From NCBI RefSeq assembly GCF_030546805.1, contig NZ_JAUOPC010000009.1, positions 186,001-250,000 of the forward strand: a stretch of DNA of 64,000 nucleotides, given 5' to 3'. The translations under genes and the position numbers were made by a program. Of the stretch, positions 1 to 9,354 are shown one piece after another. A model generated the notes under the pieces. It ran no database searches. It worked only from the letters and a program-made list of their open reading frames with translations, and was not told the DNA's origin. The number at the start of each line of letters is the position of its first letter. Positions within the stretch are counted from its first letter, which is position 1. The DNA comes from Cyclobacterium sp. 1_MG-2023. GTDB lineage: Bacteria > Bacteroidota > Bacteroidia > Cytophagales > Cyclobacteriaceae.

Positions 1-39
1 TAGAATTAACTTTCGGAAAATTAAAACTGGCATTGTTTT

Positions 40-1098
40 ATGCGAAAATCAGCCAAAAAAAATATCATTTACAGCATTTTGTTACTGTTGGTGGTGTTTA
101 TGGTTTACCTCTACAGACAAAATAAAGAAACTGCAGTTTCTACAGATACATCCCATCCCAAAATGGTTTTGAGTGGAAAGACCATGGGTACCACTTATAG
201 GATTGTCTATTTAGACCAAGGAGGGCGTAATTTAAAAAAAGAAATTGATTCTATTCTCGTTGATTTTAACCAGTCTCTTTCTACCTATATTCCGGATTCC
301 GAGCTTAGTAGACTCAATAGGTTTGATTCTCTTGTTTTTGAATCTGACTATTTTTATCCGGTATTAAAAACCAGTAAAGAGGTGTTTTCAGTTACCGATG
401 GCGCTTTTGACCCAACCATTGGACCCTTGGTTAATGCTTGGGGTTTTGGTCCGGATGGTCCCTCCTTGCAAGATAGTTTAGGGGTGACACAGTTATTGGA
501 ACAGGTAGGCTTTGAGAACTTAGATTTTGATGAAAAAGGAGTTAAGAAGTCCAATACCGATATTTACCTTGATTTTAGTGCCATAGCAAAAGGATACGGA
601 GTTGATGTAGTTGCCGATTTTTTAAAAGAAATGGGCATAGAAAATTTCCTTGTAGAGATAGGTGGTGAATTGGCAGGAAATGGAGTGAATGACAAAGGTG
701 AATTATGGAAAGTGGGTGTGTCTCATCCGGATGAAGAAGGCCTGGCCAATGAAATCTATAGTATAGTTGCTCTTGAAAACAAAGGTTTGGCCACTTCAGG
801 CAACTACCGTAATTTTTATGTCAAAGACGGTATAAAATATTCTCATACAATCAGTCCATTTACAGGCTATCCTGTAGTGCATCGTTTGTTAAGTGCTACG
901 GTGGTGGCAGATGATTGTATTATAGCCGATGCCTATGCTACAGCCTTTATGGTTTTGGGATTAGAGCGAGCAAAGGAAATACAAAAAACGGTGGAAGGTA
1001 TAGAGATCTTTCTTATCTTTAATGATGACCAAGGCCAAATTCAATCCTACGTTAGTGATGGTCTCGCTCCATTTTTGACTACCGTTGGGGCTAAATAA
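40..1098 (+). CDS. apbE: ApbE-family FAD:protein FMN transferase
   Basis: Covalently attaches FMN from FAD to Thr residues of flavoproteins, typically subunits of Na+-NQR or Rnf complexes, on the outer face of the inner membrane. A membrane anchor (about residues 8-24) is followed by the full ApbE fold: GKTMGTTY at 46-53, GAFDPTIGPL at 121-130, the DFSAIAKGYG block near 178-187, VEIGGELAGNG near 205-215, and an ADAYATA metal-binding motif near the C-terminus. At 352 aa it has normal family length. The ATG at 40 is followed directly by the anchor. In Bacteroidota apbE often follows nqrF; only 39 bases upstream are visible, so that neighbour is inference. Confidence 0.93.
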   Translation: MRKSAKKNIIYSILLLLVVFMVYLYRQNKETAVSTDTSHPKMVLSGKTMGTTYRIVYLDQGGRNLKKEIDSILVDFNQSLSTYIPDSELSRLNRFDSLVFESDYFYPVLKTSKEVFSVTDGAFDPTIGPLVNAWGFGPDGPSLQDSLGVTQLLEQVGFENLDFDEKGVKKSNTDIYLDFSAIAKGYGVDVVADFLKEMGIENFLVEIGGELAGNGVNDKGELWKVGVSHPDEEGLANEIYSIVALENKGLATSGNYRNFYVKDGIKYSHTISPFTGYPVVHRLLSATVVADDCIIADAYATAFMVLGLERAKEIQKTVEGIEIFLIFNDDQGQIQSYVSDGLAPFLTTVGAK

Positions 1099-1120
1099 CC
1101 CAAATAATCCAAGTTAAGAT

Positions 1121-1855
1121 ATGTTGTATGTACTTTTACTTTTTTTTGCTGCCTTGGGAGCAGGATTGGTTGCAATCGTAGTCCCCGGTTGGAATGAGAA
1201 AAGCTTTAAGCTGGCATTGATATTTGCCGGTGCCTATCTGTTTGCCATTACCATCCTGCATATTTTTCCGGAGCTTTTTGCCAATAAAGAGTCTGCCTAT
1301 TTTATGGGCTTGTATATTTTGCTTGGTTTTTTATTGCAGCAGGTGCTTGATTTTATGTCCTCGGGAATTGAACATGGGCATATTCATGACCATCATGGTC
1401 ACGGTGCTAGTAATACTGTATGGACATTGATGATTGGCTTGTTTTTGCATGCATTTCTGGAAGGGACATTGCTCTCAAAACAACCCATGCTTACAGGACA
1501 CCATCATGGCAGTGAAACCCTCCTCATGGGTATGATCATGCATAAGATGCCGGAGGCTTTTGCCTTGGCAGCAGTCTTATTGTCTCGGCTAAATAAAACA
1601 CATACAATTTTATTGTTGATCCTATTTGCCTTGGCCTCACCTCTAGGTATGCTATCTACAGATTTTCTCTTTGATCGGTCATTGATAGGTAGAGAAACAT
1701 TAGACATTTTGTTTGGGTTGGTAGCAGGTGGCTTTTTGCATATATCTACCATCATATTTTTTGAAAGCTCTCCCCAACATCGCTTTCAATTGCATAAATT
1801 ATTAATCATATTGTTGGCTTCTGTATTGGCCATTTTGACTGAGTTTATTGTTTGA
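1121..1855 (+). CDS. ZIP family metal transporter
   Basis: Polytopic inner-membrane protein of 244 aa with about eight hydrophobic segments. A His-rich cytoplasmic loop (residues 85-94, HGHIHDHHGH) lies between the third and fourth segments. The metal-path helices show LFLHAFLEG (H110, E114) and HKMPEAFALA (H141, E145), close to the ZIP HNxxxG and HExPHE signatures. The family takes up Zn2+ and other divalent cations; the substrate cannot be read from sequence. It starts 22 bp after apbE on the same strand, so the two are probably cotranscribed. Confidence 0.9.
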   Translation: MLYVLLLFFAALGAGLVAIVVPGWNEKSFKLALIFAGAYLFAITILHIFPELFANKESAYFMGLYILLGFLLQQVLDFMSSGIEHGHIHDHHGHGASNTVWTLMIGLFLHAFLEGTLLSKQPMLTGHHHGSETLLMGMIMHKMPEAFALAAVLLSRLNKTHTILLLILFALASPLGMLSTDFLFDRSLIGRETLDILFGLVAGGFLHISTIIFFESSPQHRFQLHKLLIILLASVLAILTEFIV

Positions 1856-2060
1856 GTTGTAAGCGGAGAGCGGTATTATTTGAATTGGCAGGATCTAAGA
1901 TTATATTTTTGGTTTAGCAGCTTATTCTACGAAGTAAGGAACCGGTCCGGAATTTGGGATAATTTACTGCCTTTTTTATTGCTTTTCACAAAGGAAATAT
2001 AGCGTAGTAAAATAAATTATTTAGTGATAATATTTCATGTTTAAGGATAAGAATTGGGGT

Positions 2061-2100
2061 AAAAAAAAATGCCAGGGTTTTATCATTAATAAAACCCTGG
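2061..2100 (-). terminator. Intrinsic terminator-like hairpin
   Basis: A perfect 12-bp stem (CCAGGGTTTTAT, 2072-2083, with ATAAAACCCTGG, 2089-2100) and a 5-nt loop. On the minus strand it is followed by a run of T (A-run at 2062-2069 on the + strand), as expected for termination of leftward transcripts. It lies about 400 bp past the stop of the leftward gene, so a long 3' UTR or an unrecognised small RNA may end here. Confidence 0.6.
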
Positions 2101-2299
2101 ACAAACCCTACATTAAAAAATAACCAACTTCCGCTACGGATACCAACTTCTCAATTCAACTCGTTCCGTTTTCATTTTTTTGATAGAATAAATGTAGTAA
2201 AGATAAATTTATAAAACCAATTATTATTTAAGTAAAAAGTTATATTACTGTACAAAGATTTTTTATTTGTATGAAATACATTAATATAAATATAAATAT

Positions 2300-2329
2300 C
2301 TACAAAATACAGTTTTTTGTATTTTGTAG
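2300..2329. repeat. 12-bp perfect inverted repeat
   Basis: CTACAAAATACA (2300-2311) pairs perfectly with TGTATTTTGTAG (2318-2329) around a 6-nt loop of GTTTTT. There is no T-run directly after it on either strand, so it is not a classic terminator; it could be a protein-binding palindrome or an RNA-end structure. Confidence 0.5.
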
Positions 2330-2498
2330 TATAAAAAACCGATCTTATTTGAGGGTGTGCTTGTAAAAACTGAGTTAATACTCTGTTATTAAGGTGGTTG
2401 TGTGTGTATTCTGTAAATTTTTCTATAATAAGTTATATAACAGGATAATTGTTTCTTTTCTTTAGTAAAATTAAATCCAGAAAAAAATGGCGTATTTT

Positions 2499-4010
2499 TT
2501 AATAAGAAGAAGGAATAGAAGGTGTGTATTCTATTAGGTTTCTACAAAACTTAATATTTATCGGTCTTCTTTGAATACCTTTAAAGGAGGTGACAAAGGT
2601 TTCTTCATATATAATTTCTTGAAAAGCCGCTTTGTCTTCAAAACTATCATAATTCCAACTTACAAAAACTCCGAATTTTTCTTTTCCCAAAAATTGATCC
2701 ATGCCTTTCCACAGGTCAAATTGGTTTTTACGTACTCCCATATTTATAACATAAGTTTGAGGGTTTCCGGCCAAGTAAAAGGAGAGTTCAGAAGCTGTGT
2801 GATAAGAATCAGAAAATACAAAAGGGGCTTCAATAGATAGGCTATCTGTCAAGAAATCAATTCTGTCTGCAAGTTGTTCATGTCCCAACAATCTTTTGAT
2901 TAAATTCTGCTCTGTTTTGGTCATTAGGGTGGAAGATTTTAATCCCAAATAATCAGGTGATAAGAAAAGAACAGGGATAAACATACCGAGGAAAACCCCG
3001 GAGAAAGTAATCTTTTTCCAGCGTCTAGATTGCCGATCTATCCATTTTGCTAAGACAATTGCCAAGCCTGTGTAAGCAAAGGCCGGCCAATTTATCATGG
3101 CATCTTTAAAAATGCTTAATCCGGCAAAGGTTAAAAACGCTAATAATCCTGGAAGAATAAGGTAGATGGATTCAGCATTTTTGTTTTTAATGGTATACCA
3201 GAAAGCTGCCACCCAAGCAGGGAATAAGAACAAAGAAACAACGGCAATTTGACTTAATACAAATTCTATAAAACTTCTACTAGCGATGGATAAGTTGGTA
3301 GGAAGATTATTTATACCATCTGTACCTGATAAGGCTAATAAATGTCTGAAGGTATCAAAGTTATTTTGCCAGTTCCAAATCAATGCAGGAATGAATCCCA
3401 ATAAACTCACCAAAATGAATTTCAAAAAATTTTCCTTATGGACATTAAATTTTCCAAGGTAAATTAGGTAAATAATCAAAACAGGGAATATCAACATTAT
3501 GACAACTTTTGCCATTATCCCCATTGCAGTTGCTAGCCCGGCGAGTAGCCACCATTTGGTGCTATTTTCCTTAACTCCTCTGTAGCAAAGATAAATACTT
3601 AATGTCCAAAACAGGGTTAGAGAAGAATCTGTCATATGGAAGGTGGAGGCCAGCCACCATACAGGCATGGATTGAACAATCAAAGCTGCCCAAAAACCTA
3701 CTTTCTTTGAGTACAAATAGGATCCAAATAAATAGGTGACCCAAGCAATCCCAACGCCACTCAATATCGCATTTATTCGAACTGCCATTTCTGTATTGCC
3801 AAGTAAAAAGGTACTTATAAAGTTTAATACAGCTACCAACGGAGGTTTGGAATAATAATGCCAAGCCATGTTCTGGGACCAAAGCCAATATTGTGCTTCT
3901 TCGGTAAATAAATTTACTTCCGGCCTAAGCGTGAAAAGGATTTTCGGTACCGCTAACGAAATCGTTATAATGTAGAAATAGAAAGAATATTTTTTTTGGC
4001 TAAAAACCAT
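2499..4010 (-). CDS. GT39-type (ArnT/PMT-like) membrane glycosyltransferase
   Basis: A 503-aa integral membrane protein with roughly ten hydrophobic helices and a C-terminal soluble region. The first periplasmic loop carries TEEAQYWLWSQ and HYYSKPPLVA (residues 36-60), the characteristic block of the dolichyl-phosphate-mannose/ArnT-like GT-C fold that places the catalytic acid near the first helix. FHMTDSSL near 124-131 resembles the second acidic motif. The family transfers sugars from polyprenyl-phosphate donors to lipid or protein acceptors at the outer face of the inner membrane; donor and acceptor here are unknown. It stands alone, with gaps of about 400 bp or more on both sides. Confidence 0.85.
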   Translation of the reverse strand: MVFSQKKYSFYFYIITISLAVPKILFTLRPEVNLFTEEAQYWLWSQNMAWHYYSKPPLVAVLNFISTFLLGNTEMAVRINAILSGVGIAWVTYLFGSYLYSKKVGFWAALIVQSMPVWWLASTFHMTDSSLTLFWTLSIYLCYRGVKENSTKWWLLAGLATAMGIMAKVVIMLIFPVLIIYLIYLGKFNVHKENFLKFILVSLLGFIPALIWNWQNNFDTFRHLLALSGTDGINNLPTNLSIASRSFIEFVLSQIAVVSLFLFPAWVAAFWYTIKNKNAESIYLILPGLLAFLTFAGLSIFKDAMINWPAFAYTGLAIVLAKWIDRQSRRWKKITFSGVFLGMFIPVLFLSPDYLGLKSSTLMTKTEQNLIKRLLGHEQLADRIDFLTDSLSIEAPFVFSDSYHTASELSFYLAGNPQTYVINMGVRKNQFDLWKGMDQFLGKEKFGVFVSWNYDSFEDKAAFQEIIYEETFVTSFKGIQRRPINIKFCRNLIEYTPSIPSSY

Positions 4011-4415
4011 AAAAAATTAATTTAAGTAAATTTTATTATCCAAATAATGAAAAGCATGAGAATCAATGATTTGAAGAGGTTGCAATCTAGATCATTTTAT
4101 TGATTGGCTGCTTCAACTATTTTTCTTGACTAAGAAAAAAACATAGTGATCCAAATCAAGGTAAATACGACATGCATTGTCCAATGTGAAACTCAGATGA
4201 ATGCATTAAAACCGTGCTTTTGCCTTTTTGCTAACGGAAAGGGAGAAAAGTTGTTTGTTTATTTGGCACTACTTTTGAATCGGGGCCGGAAGGGGGCCGG
4301 TCTCGGAATTCATAAAAAATTGGATAGAGGTAATTGATTAAAATATAATTGGAGAGAGAGGTGAATCCTCAAGTATAAATTTGTTTTATTGATCTTAGCG
4401 TAGACAATAAAATAT
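4011..4415. other. 405-bp intergenic region
   Basis: Lies between the start of the GT39-type gene and the end of the glycosidase-like gene, both leftward. It should hold the promoter of the GT39-type gene near 4011-4100, but no TAnnTTTG-type element was seen. A short GGGGCCGG direct repeat occurs near 4280-4297. Nothing else is recognisable. Confidence 0.5.
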
Positions 4416-6839
4416 TTACTCCGGCTTTGGAATAATCCAAATTTCAGCCACTTGGGCCCCTCTTTCTCCTTCGCCACATGTCCAGTGGAGTACCAAGTCT
4501 CCATCGGCATAAGTGCTTTGAGGCAATTCAAATTCATACAATGGTTTGGCACCGGTTTGGATGAAATCATGAATCAACAAGCCATCGTCTGTGGTTAATT
4601 TCATTTTTGACCTGAACCTGCCGGTATAGGCTATTTTAATCGTATAAGTTTTTCCGGGGTTCAATTCTTCATATTTTATGATCAAGGGGGTGTCATATAG
4701 GGTGGTTATTTGGTTCATCCAAGCCAAGGGAGTGGCTGTACCTCCAAAGCCTACAGCCTGTATTTCATGTACCCATTCCTGACCTTTTAGGCCTACACCG
4801 AAGCTTTCTCTAGGACCATATAGACCTCCCGGGTCTTGACTCCATGCTTTGGTTTTAACAACTCTCTTCCAGCTTTTTCCTAGTCCGAAGTTGTCATAAA
4901 AACCACCGGGCCCCGGATTGGTCCGGTTGAGCAATTGCTTGATTTTATCGTTTCTTTGTTTTTCCTCCGGTACTTTTTGAATGGCTTTGAGATTGGCCAA
5001 AAGCCATGGAGCATCATTAAGGGTTACATCTAGATTGTCAATAAAATTCCCTCTTCCTGAAGCTGCACCATGTGGCTCAACGGTAAGTTGTGCTCCTATA
5101 CTTTTGTAAAGTGCATCAGCTAGTTCCAAACATCTTTGCTTCAAACGCGCGATATAAGGGTCTGAGATAGGTTCAGTAAGTATACTAGTAGCCTTGTCTA
5201 TACTTTTTAGGCTACCAATTTTTTCTGATTCCTGCAGAATATTCATGGCTTTTTGTTCCTGCTGTGTCTCAAATAGCAATTTCTGCTGAATATAGGCATC
5301 AAAATAAGCACGTATTAAGCCCATTTGAAATCTAAAGTTCCCCATTAATTTATTGTCAGCTTTTGCTTCCATTGCCTGCCATTGAGCCAGGGCTTGAGGA
5401 ACACTGGAATTGTTAATCAAGCCACCTCGTAGATTTTCCTCCTGTGCCAAAAAGCCATTTGTGGCGGCATCTACCCATTTCGGGCCGAAGAAAAAACGGG
5501 AATAATCTCTTAAAGTTTCCAAGACTTTTGTTTCCGGATTCCATTCTTGATCTGTCCATATAAATTTATTTACATCGTCATTGGTACCTTCAGAATAGCT
5601 TAAACTCCCATTTGCATAGTGTGCCAAAGAATTGTGAATGGCCTTTTGATCCTCAGGTCGAGGATTGATAGACTCCCTCCCCAAAGTCATGGCCATGGCC
5701 AAGTCCCATTCGGGAATAGGGTACTGGGAACTTAAATTATGGGTGATGTCAGGATACCTACGAATAGGAATAGACGCGGCTGTTAACTCCCTTAGCTCCG
5801 GTAGGGGTATTTTAACCCAAGGTCCGAAAACCACACCACCAAACCAATCGTACTTTTGATTGACGTGATAGAAGAATTGGTCAAACCAAGCCTTTGTAGG
5901 CCTAAACACTTGGGGGGAAACCCATATTTTTGCACTCGGATGGAATCGGTGAAGCACTGTTGCCACTTCTTCCAGCCAATTGAACAATACATCCGGCTCA
6001 AGGTCACCGGGATCTCCACCGGGTACAAATAAATGATCTAACCTTGGGGTGGAGGCGAAAACATCCTTGCGCTGTGTTAGCTCTATGGTTCTGGTTTTAG
6101 GATCCTCATAATCTTCAGCCATATTTGGAAACCACATCCACACATCCAAATCCAATTCATCAGCTATTCGTGATTGTTCGCCAATCATATCAATGGCGGG
6201 AATAGTCATATGAGGGGAAGTGAAATCATCATCTGTTCGAGGCGGCATTATTTCGATGCTGTTGGCTCCAAAAAGTGCCAGCTCTCTGATATATTGGTTA
6301 AAACGATCTACGGTAAAGGCGTCGTAGGCATTTGTTTTGGGGCGGTAGCCCAGTTGATGTCCTCTGATGGCATATGTCGGTGAGCTTGTCTTTTCAATGG
6401 TCTTATTCAATACTAATTGATTTTCTGACCAATCCATTTTTCTCAAAAGATGGCCTATACCAAATAACAAGCCCCTGTCATCTTGCCCTATGATAATGGC
6501 CTTAGGCTTAGAGAATGTATCATCGATGATCACCATGTAGCCTTCAGCGGGCATGGCTTCGATGTCCTGTAATCTTTTCTTCCATTTTTTGGAAAGATTT
6601 TGAATGGCATCGAATTGAGTTAACAGAATGCTGGGAGACTTGTTCTCGTCTTTTTGATTGATGGGAAATGTCGTATCAATCCGACTTTCCAGCTCTTCTT
6701 TCAGTATCTTGGCATAAGTTGGTATGCGCTCACTTTCCCCATAAGGGACAATTTCAGCTCCTGTAAAGTTAAAGTCTTGGCCATATGAAAGACCACTTAC
6801 TAGAAAAATTGTTGCAATTAATAGGTGTCGTAGCAGCAT
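4416..6839 (-). CDS. Secreted glycoside-hydrolase-like protein (GH67/GH20b-type N-domain)
   Basis: 807 aa with a signal peptide (about residues 1-20, ending SYGQ). The N-terminal 150 residues, with ILKEELESRI and LLFGIGHLLRKMDW, look like the alpha/beta domain that precedes the catalytic barrel in GH67 alpha-glucuronidases and GH20 enzymes. A TIM-barrel-like core follows: YIRELALFGANSIEIMPPR, DVWMWFPNMAEDYED, HLFVPGGDPGDLEP and KIWVSPQVF. The C-terminus (about 640-807) is a beta-rich, possibly carbohydrate-binding domain. Activity on uronic-acid or amino-sugar glycans is inference; I could not fix the catalytic acids or assign a GH family. A DUF6134 gene lies 59 bp upstream on the same strand, so the two may share a transcript. 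Confidence 0.65.
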   Translation of the reverse strand: MLLRHLLIATIFLVSGLSYGQDFNFTGAEIVPYGESERIPTYAKILKEELESRIDTTFPINQKDENKSPSILLTQFDAIQNLSKKWKKRLQDIEAMPAEGYMVIIDDTFSKPKAIIIGQDDRGLLFGIGHLLRKMDWSENQLVLNKTIEKTSSPTYAIRGHQLGYRPKTNAYDAFTVDRFNQYIRELALFGANSIEIMPPRTDDDFTSPHMTIPAIDMIGEQSRIADELDLDVWMWFPNMAEDYEDPKTRTIELTQRKDVFASTPRLDHLFVPGGDPGDLEPDVLFNWLEEVATVLHRFHPSAKIWVSPQVFRPTKAWFDQFFYHVNQKYDWFGGVVFGPWVKIPLPELRELTAASIPIRRYPDITHNLSSQYPIPEWDLAMAMTLGRESINPRPEDQKAIHNSLAHYANGSLSYSEGTNDDVNKFIWTDQEWNPETKVLETLRDYSRFFFGPKWVDAATNGFLAQEENLRGGLINNSSVPQALAQWQAMEAKADNKLMGNFRFQMGLIRAYFDAYIQQKLLFETQQEQKAMNILQESEKIGSLKSIDKATSILTEPISDPYIARLKQRCLELADALYKSIGAQLTVEPHGAASGRGNFIDNLDVTLNDAPWLLANLKAIQKVPEEKQRNDKIKQLLNRTNPGPGGFYDNFGLGKSWKRVVKTKAWSQDPGGLYGPRESFGVGLKGQEWVHEIQAVGFGGTATPLAWMNQITTLYDTPLIIKYEELNPGKTYTIKIAYTGRFRSKMKLTTDDGLLIHDFIQTGAKPLYEFELPQSTYADGDLVLHWTCGEGERGAQVAEIWIIPKPE

Positions 6840-6898
6840 CTTTTTTTGGGTTATCTTTCAATATACCCATTGTACACCTTATAAGGCTACTTTGATGC

Positions 6899-7507
6899 TT
6901 ATTCTCTGCGTTTTACTTCGTAATTTTTTATGGGATTGTGCATGCTGACTGTTAGCATTTTCCCATTTTGAAAGTAATATTTGTTTTCATCACCCTCTAT
7001 ATGGGTGGTATAAATACCTTCACCATGAGATCTTATTTCGGAGAATTTACCTAAGTTTTCTGCCATCATCACTTTTATCCCTTTGGGTTCCTCAAAAAAT
7101 AGCCTTACAGCACTATGGTGAATAGGATCTTTGATGATGTCTTCATGTTCATATTTATAACCATTTGCATCAATTTTATATTCATTCCCTTCCAGCCATA
7201 TTTTACTTATAAAGTTTCCCCGATTTGTTTTTGAGCTTACTTTAGAATTAATGAAAACACCTTCGTGGTATTTTACCTCCGTGTGGTAGTCTACTTTAAT
7301 GGTACCGAATAACCAAAAACTAACCTTGCTGTCTAGCCTGTAAGTGGTGGTATCCTGTGCTAAGGTTTTGGTGGCTTTCATTTGCCCGATGGTAAAACCT
7401 GCAAGTTTGATATCAAAATCAATTACTTCTTGGGCTTTTAGTGAGCTTGTAAGAAGAAAAAATACTGTAATAAATAGAAAGGTTAAAGCAGGTACTTTTA
7501 TGGGCAT
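6899..7507 (-). CDS. DUF6134 family secreted protein
   Basis: 202 aa with an N-terminal signal peptide ending near SLKAQ. The rest is beta-rich: EVIDFDIKLAGFTIGQMKAT at the start of the mature part, then alternating strands with many Lys/Tyr, matching the Bacteroidota-specific DUF6134 pattern. No catalytic motif is visible. The fold is probably a periplasmic or outer-membrane-associated beta sandwich or barrel (inference). Function unknown. It lies between a hydrolase and the glycosidase-like gene on the same strand. Confidence 0.7.
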   Translation of the reverse strand: MPIKVPALTFLFITVFFLLTSSLKAQEVIDFDIKLAGFTIGQMKATKTLAQDTTTYRLDSKVSFWLFGTIKVDYHTEVKYHEGVFINSKVSSKTNRGNFISKIWLEGNEYKIDANGYKYEHEDIIKDPIHHSAVRLFFEEPKGIKVMMAENLGKFSEIRSHGEGIYTTHIEGDENKYYFQNGKMLTVSMHNPIKNYEVKRRE

Positions 7508-7599
7508 TTTCTATTGGTTTAATGGATTGTGCTGATAGAAAGGTATGAAAAAGAGAAACCTTGACCAAGTCTCCTAAAGCGTGACAAAGCTTTTTTTAC

Positions 7600-8376
7600 C
7601 TAATTGGTTTTTAAAAACTGTAAAGCGATGCTGTTGAAAGCTTCAGGCTGTTCTACATTGACCACATGTCCGCAAGAGGGAACTACCTCTAGCTGTGCAG
7701 ATTGATGAGTTTTTACCAGTTTAGTGATGGTAGGCAAAAACATATAATCCTCTTCGCCCATAAGATATAGGGTGGGAACAGGGGTTTCTTTTATCCTAAA
7801 TAAACTCAGCAAAGGGTTGACTCTGGAAGCAAGGCTAAACCATCTTATAAACTCTTTTTGATATAGTTTTTTTGCTTCCTTAACAAATAAGTACCTAGAT
7901 GCCTTGTGATTTTTCCTTGGCATAATGATGAAAGCAAAAAGCTTATATAGGAGTAAGTATGGGATAACAGATTTCAGTAAAATCCCTAGACGCATCAGTA
8001 CCTGCCCGCGAAGGTTAAGCTTCATTATGGCTCCTGCCAGCACCATTCTCGACACCCTTTCAGGGTATCTTTCTGTTATTTCCCGAATAATAATTGTACC
8101 CAACGAGATGCCTATGAAATGAGATTTTTCAATCTTCAGGTGATTTAATACCTCCATTACTTCATCAGAAATAACAGGGAAACTATATTTTTTTAATTTC
8201 TCGTAAACTTTGTCCTTGGATTTTCCATGGCCCCTTAAGTCCACCAACAATACATTGTATGATTTCTTAAAATCTCGAATTTGTTTAAACCAGATGGCAC
8301 TGCTGCCTCCTGCGCCATGGACAAAGGTTACCCAAGGGGCATCTGGCTTTAATAGATATGTGGTGTAATGCAACAT
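7600..8376 (-). CDS. Alpha/beta hydrolase
   Basis: 258 aa, cytoplasmic (no signal peptide). It shows the oxyanion-hole motif FVHGAGG (18-24), VDLRGHGKS (45-53), the nucleophile elbow GISLGT with Ser91, an acidic residue in MGEEDYMF, and the catalytic His237 in CGHVVNVEQPEAF. A cap region (about 115-190) contains LRIKETPVPTLYLMGEED-type elements. The substrate is probably a carboxylic ester or similar; it cannot be narrowed from sequence. Confidence 0.88.
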   Translation of the reverse strand: MLHYTTYLLKPDAPWVTFVHGAGGSSAIWFKQIRDFKKSYNVLLVDLRGHGKSKDKVYEKLKKYSFPVISDEVMEVLNHLKIEKSHFIGISLGTIIIREITERYPERVSRMVLAGAIMKLNLRGQVLMRLGILLKSVIPYLLLYKLFAFIIMPRKNHKASRYLFVKEAKKLYQKEFIRWFSLASRVNPLLSLFRIKETPVPTLYLMGEEDYMFLPTITKLVKTHQSAQLEVVPSCGHVVNVEQPEAFNSIALQFLKTN

Positions 8377-8564
8377 GAGGGATTATAACACGGAATTACC
8401 CTATATGGTTTAATCCCAAATTAAAATTAAAGAGAACCTGCTGGATATCAATCTTTTTTCAACCTGACTATTGAAAGAAACAGGGCCTTTTTAGCCGGGT
8501 AATTTAGGGCCAATTTAGCTTTAAAAACCTGCCAAAGTAAGGCCGATTACCTTTCAATTGGAAG

Positions 8565-8601
8565 GCAAAGCCGGCCCAATGTTGAAAAGGGCCGGCTTTG
8601 C
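8565..8601 (-). terminator. Hairpin downstream of the SGNH hydrolase gene
   Basis: A perfect 13-bp G/C-rich stem (GCAAAGCCGGCCC, 8565-8577, with GGGCCGGCTTTGC, 8589-8601) and an 11-nt loop, 22 bp past the stop of the leftward SGNH gene. The T-tract after the stem is weak, so it may act in mRNA 3'-end protection as well as termination. Confidence 0.6.
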
Positions 8602-8623
8602 TTAATGAATTCAAATAACAAGA

Positions 8624-9253
8624 TTATTTGATGGCTTTGGCAACCAATTTTGCCATGATTTTATTGCCTTTGGTATTGGGGTGTACGCCATCAGCAAACA
8701 ACTTCCCGTATTTTTCCATAGGCGTGTGTAAATCAATAAGTGTGGCTCCGGTTTGTTCTGCTGCCTGACGGATAAGAGGCACCATCTCATTGACAATTAT
8801 TTCTTCAGTGATGTCAAAATTGGTTTTAAACACGGGAACAGGAAGACATACATAAACTTTTCCGCTAGCCGGCATACTTGCTTTATAAGTTTCTATCATT
8901 TCCACATAATCGTCAAGAAACTCATCTTTGTATTTCCAGTTTTGTGGTTTAGAATCATTGGTTCCTAATTTTATTACCAACACATCAGGTGCAAATTTTT
9001 TCACCGCTTCGAATTGGGGCTCTTCCCAATATGGGTGATCTCCCTTTTTCAATAAAGTACGTCCACTTACCCCAAAGTTGATCACTTGGTATTTATCACC
9101 TAACTGCTCCTGCATTTGAAGTGGGTAGCTGTCAGGATTGTCTCTACCGGGGCCTTGGGTGATACTATTGCCCACACAGGCAACTTTAATGGGTTCTTGG
9201 GCAAAAACTTGCTGACTGACAATTAACAAAAGAATATAAAATAACTTGTTCAT
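8624..9253 (-). CDS. Secreted SGNH/GDSL hydrolase (esterase)
   Basis: 209 aa with a signal peptide ending VFAQ. All four SGNH blocks are present: ACVGNSITQG with Ser30, NFGVSGRT (Gly), KLGTNDS (Asn) and DGVHPN with Asp188 and His191. Such enzymes deacetylate or hydrolyse esters on polysaccharides and lipids; together with nearby secreted glycan enzymes, a carbohydrate esterase role is a reasonable inference. Leftward, with its own downstream hairpin; divergent from the UbiA-like gene. Confidence 0.88.
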   Translation of the reverse strand: MNKLFYILLLIVSQQVFAQEPIKVACVGNSITQGPGRDNPDSYPLQMQEQLGDKYQVINFGVSGRTLLKKGDHPYWEEPQFEAVKKFAPDVLVIKLGTNDSKPQNWKYKDEFLDDYVEMIETYKASMPASGKVYVCLPVPVFKTNFDITEEIIVNEMVPLIRQAAEQTGATLIDLHTPMEKYGKLFADGVHPNTKGNKIMAKLVAKAIK

Positions 9254-9354
9254 GAATATTAGATTTTCTTAGAAAGTGGAAATTACATAATTTTTAAATG
9301 TTTTGATCCTTTCATTTCTTTAAATTGCATGTTACTAGGAATTTTTCTGTTACA

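Larger units (their letters stand above)
1856..2498. other. 643-bp non-coding gap between convergent genes
   Basis: A/T-rich spacer between the ZIP gene (+) and the GT39-type gene (-). No credible ORF is present. It contains two strong inverted repeats, annotated separately at 2061-2100 and 2300-2329; otherwise nothing recognisable. Confidence 0.6.

Noticed and set aside
4146-4337. A 63-codon rightward ORF in the 4.0-4.4 kb gap.
   Set aside because: Low-complexity composition, no recognisable domain and no promoter; likely chance.
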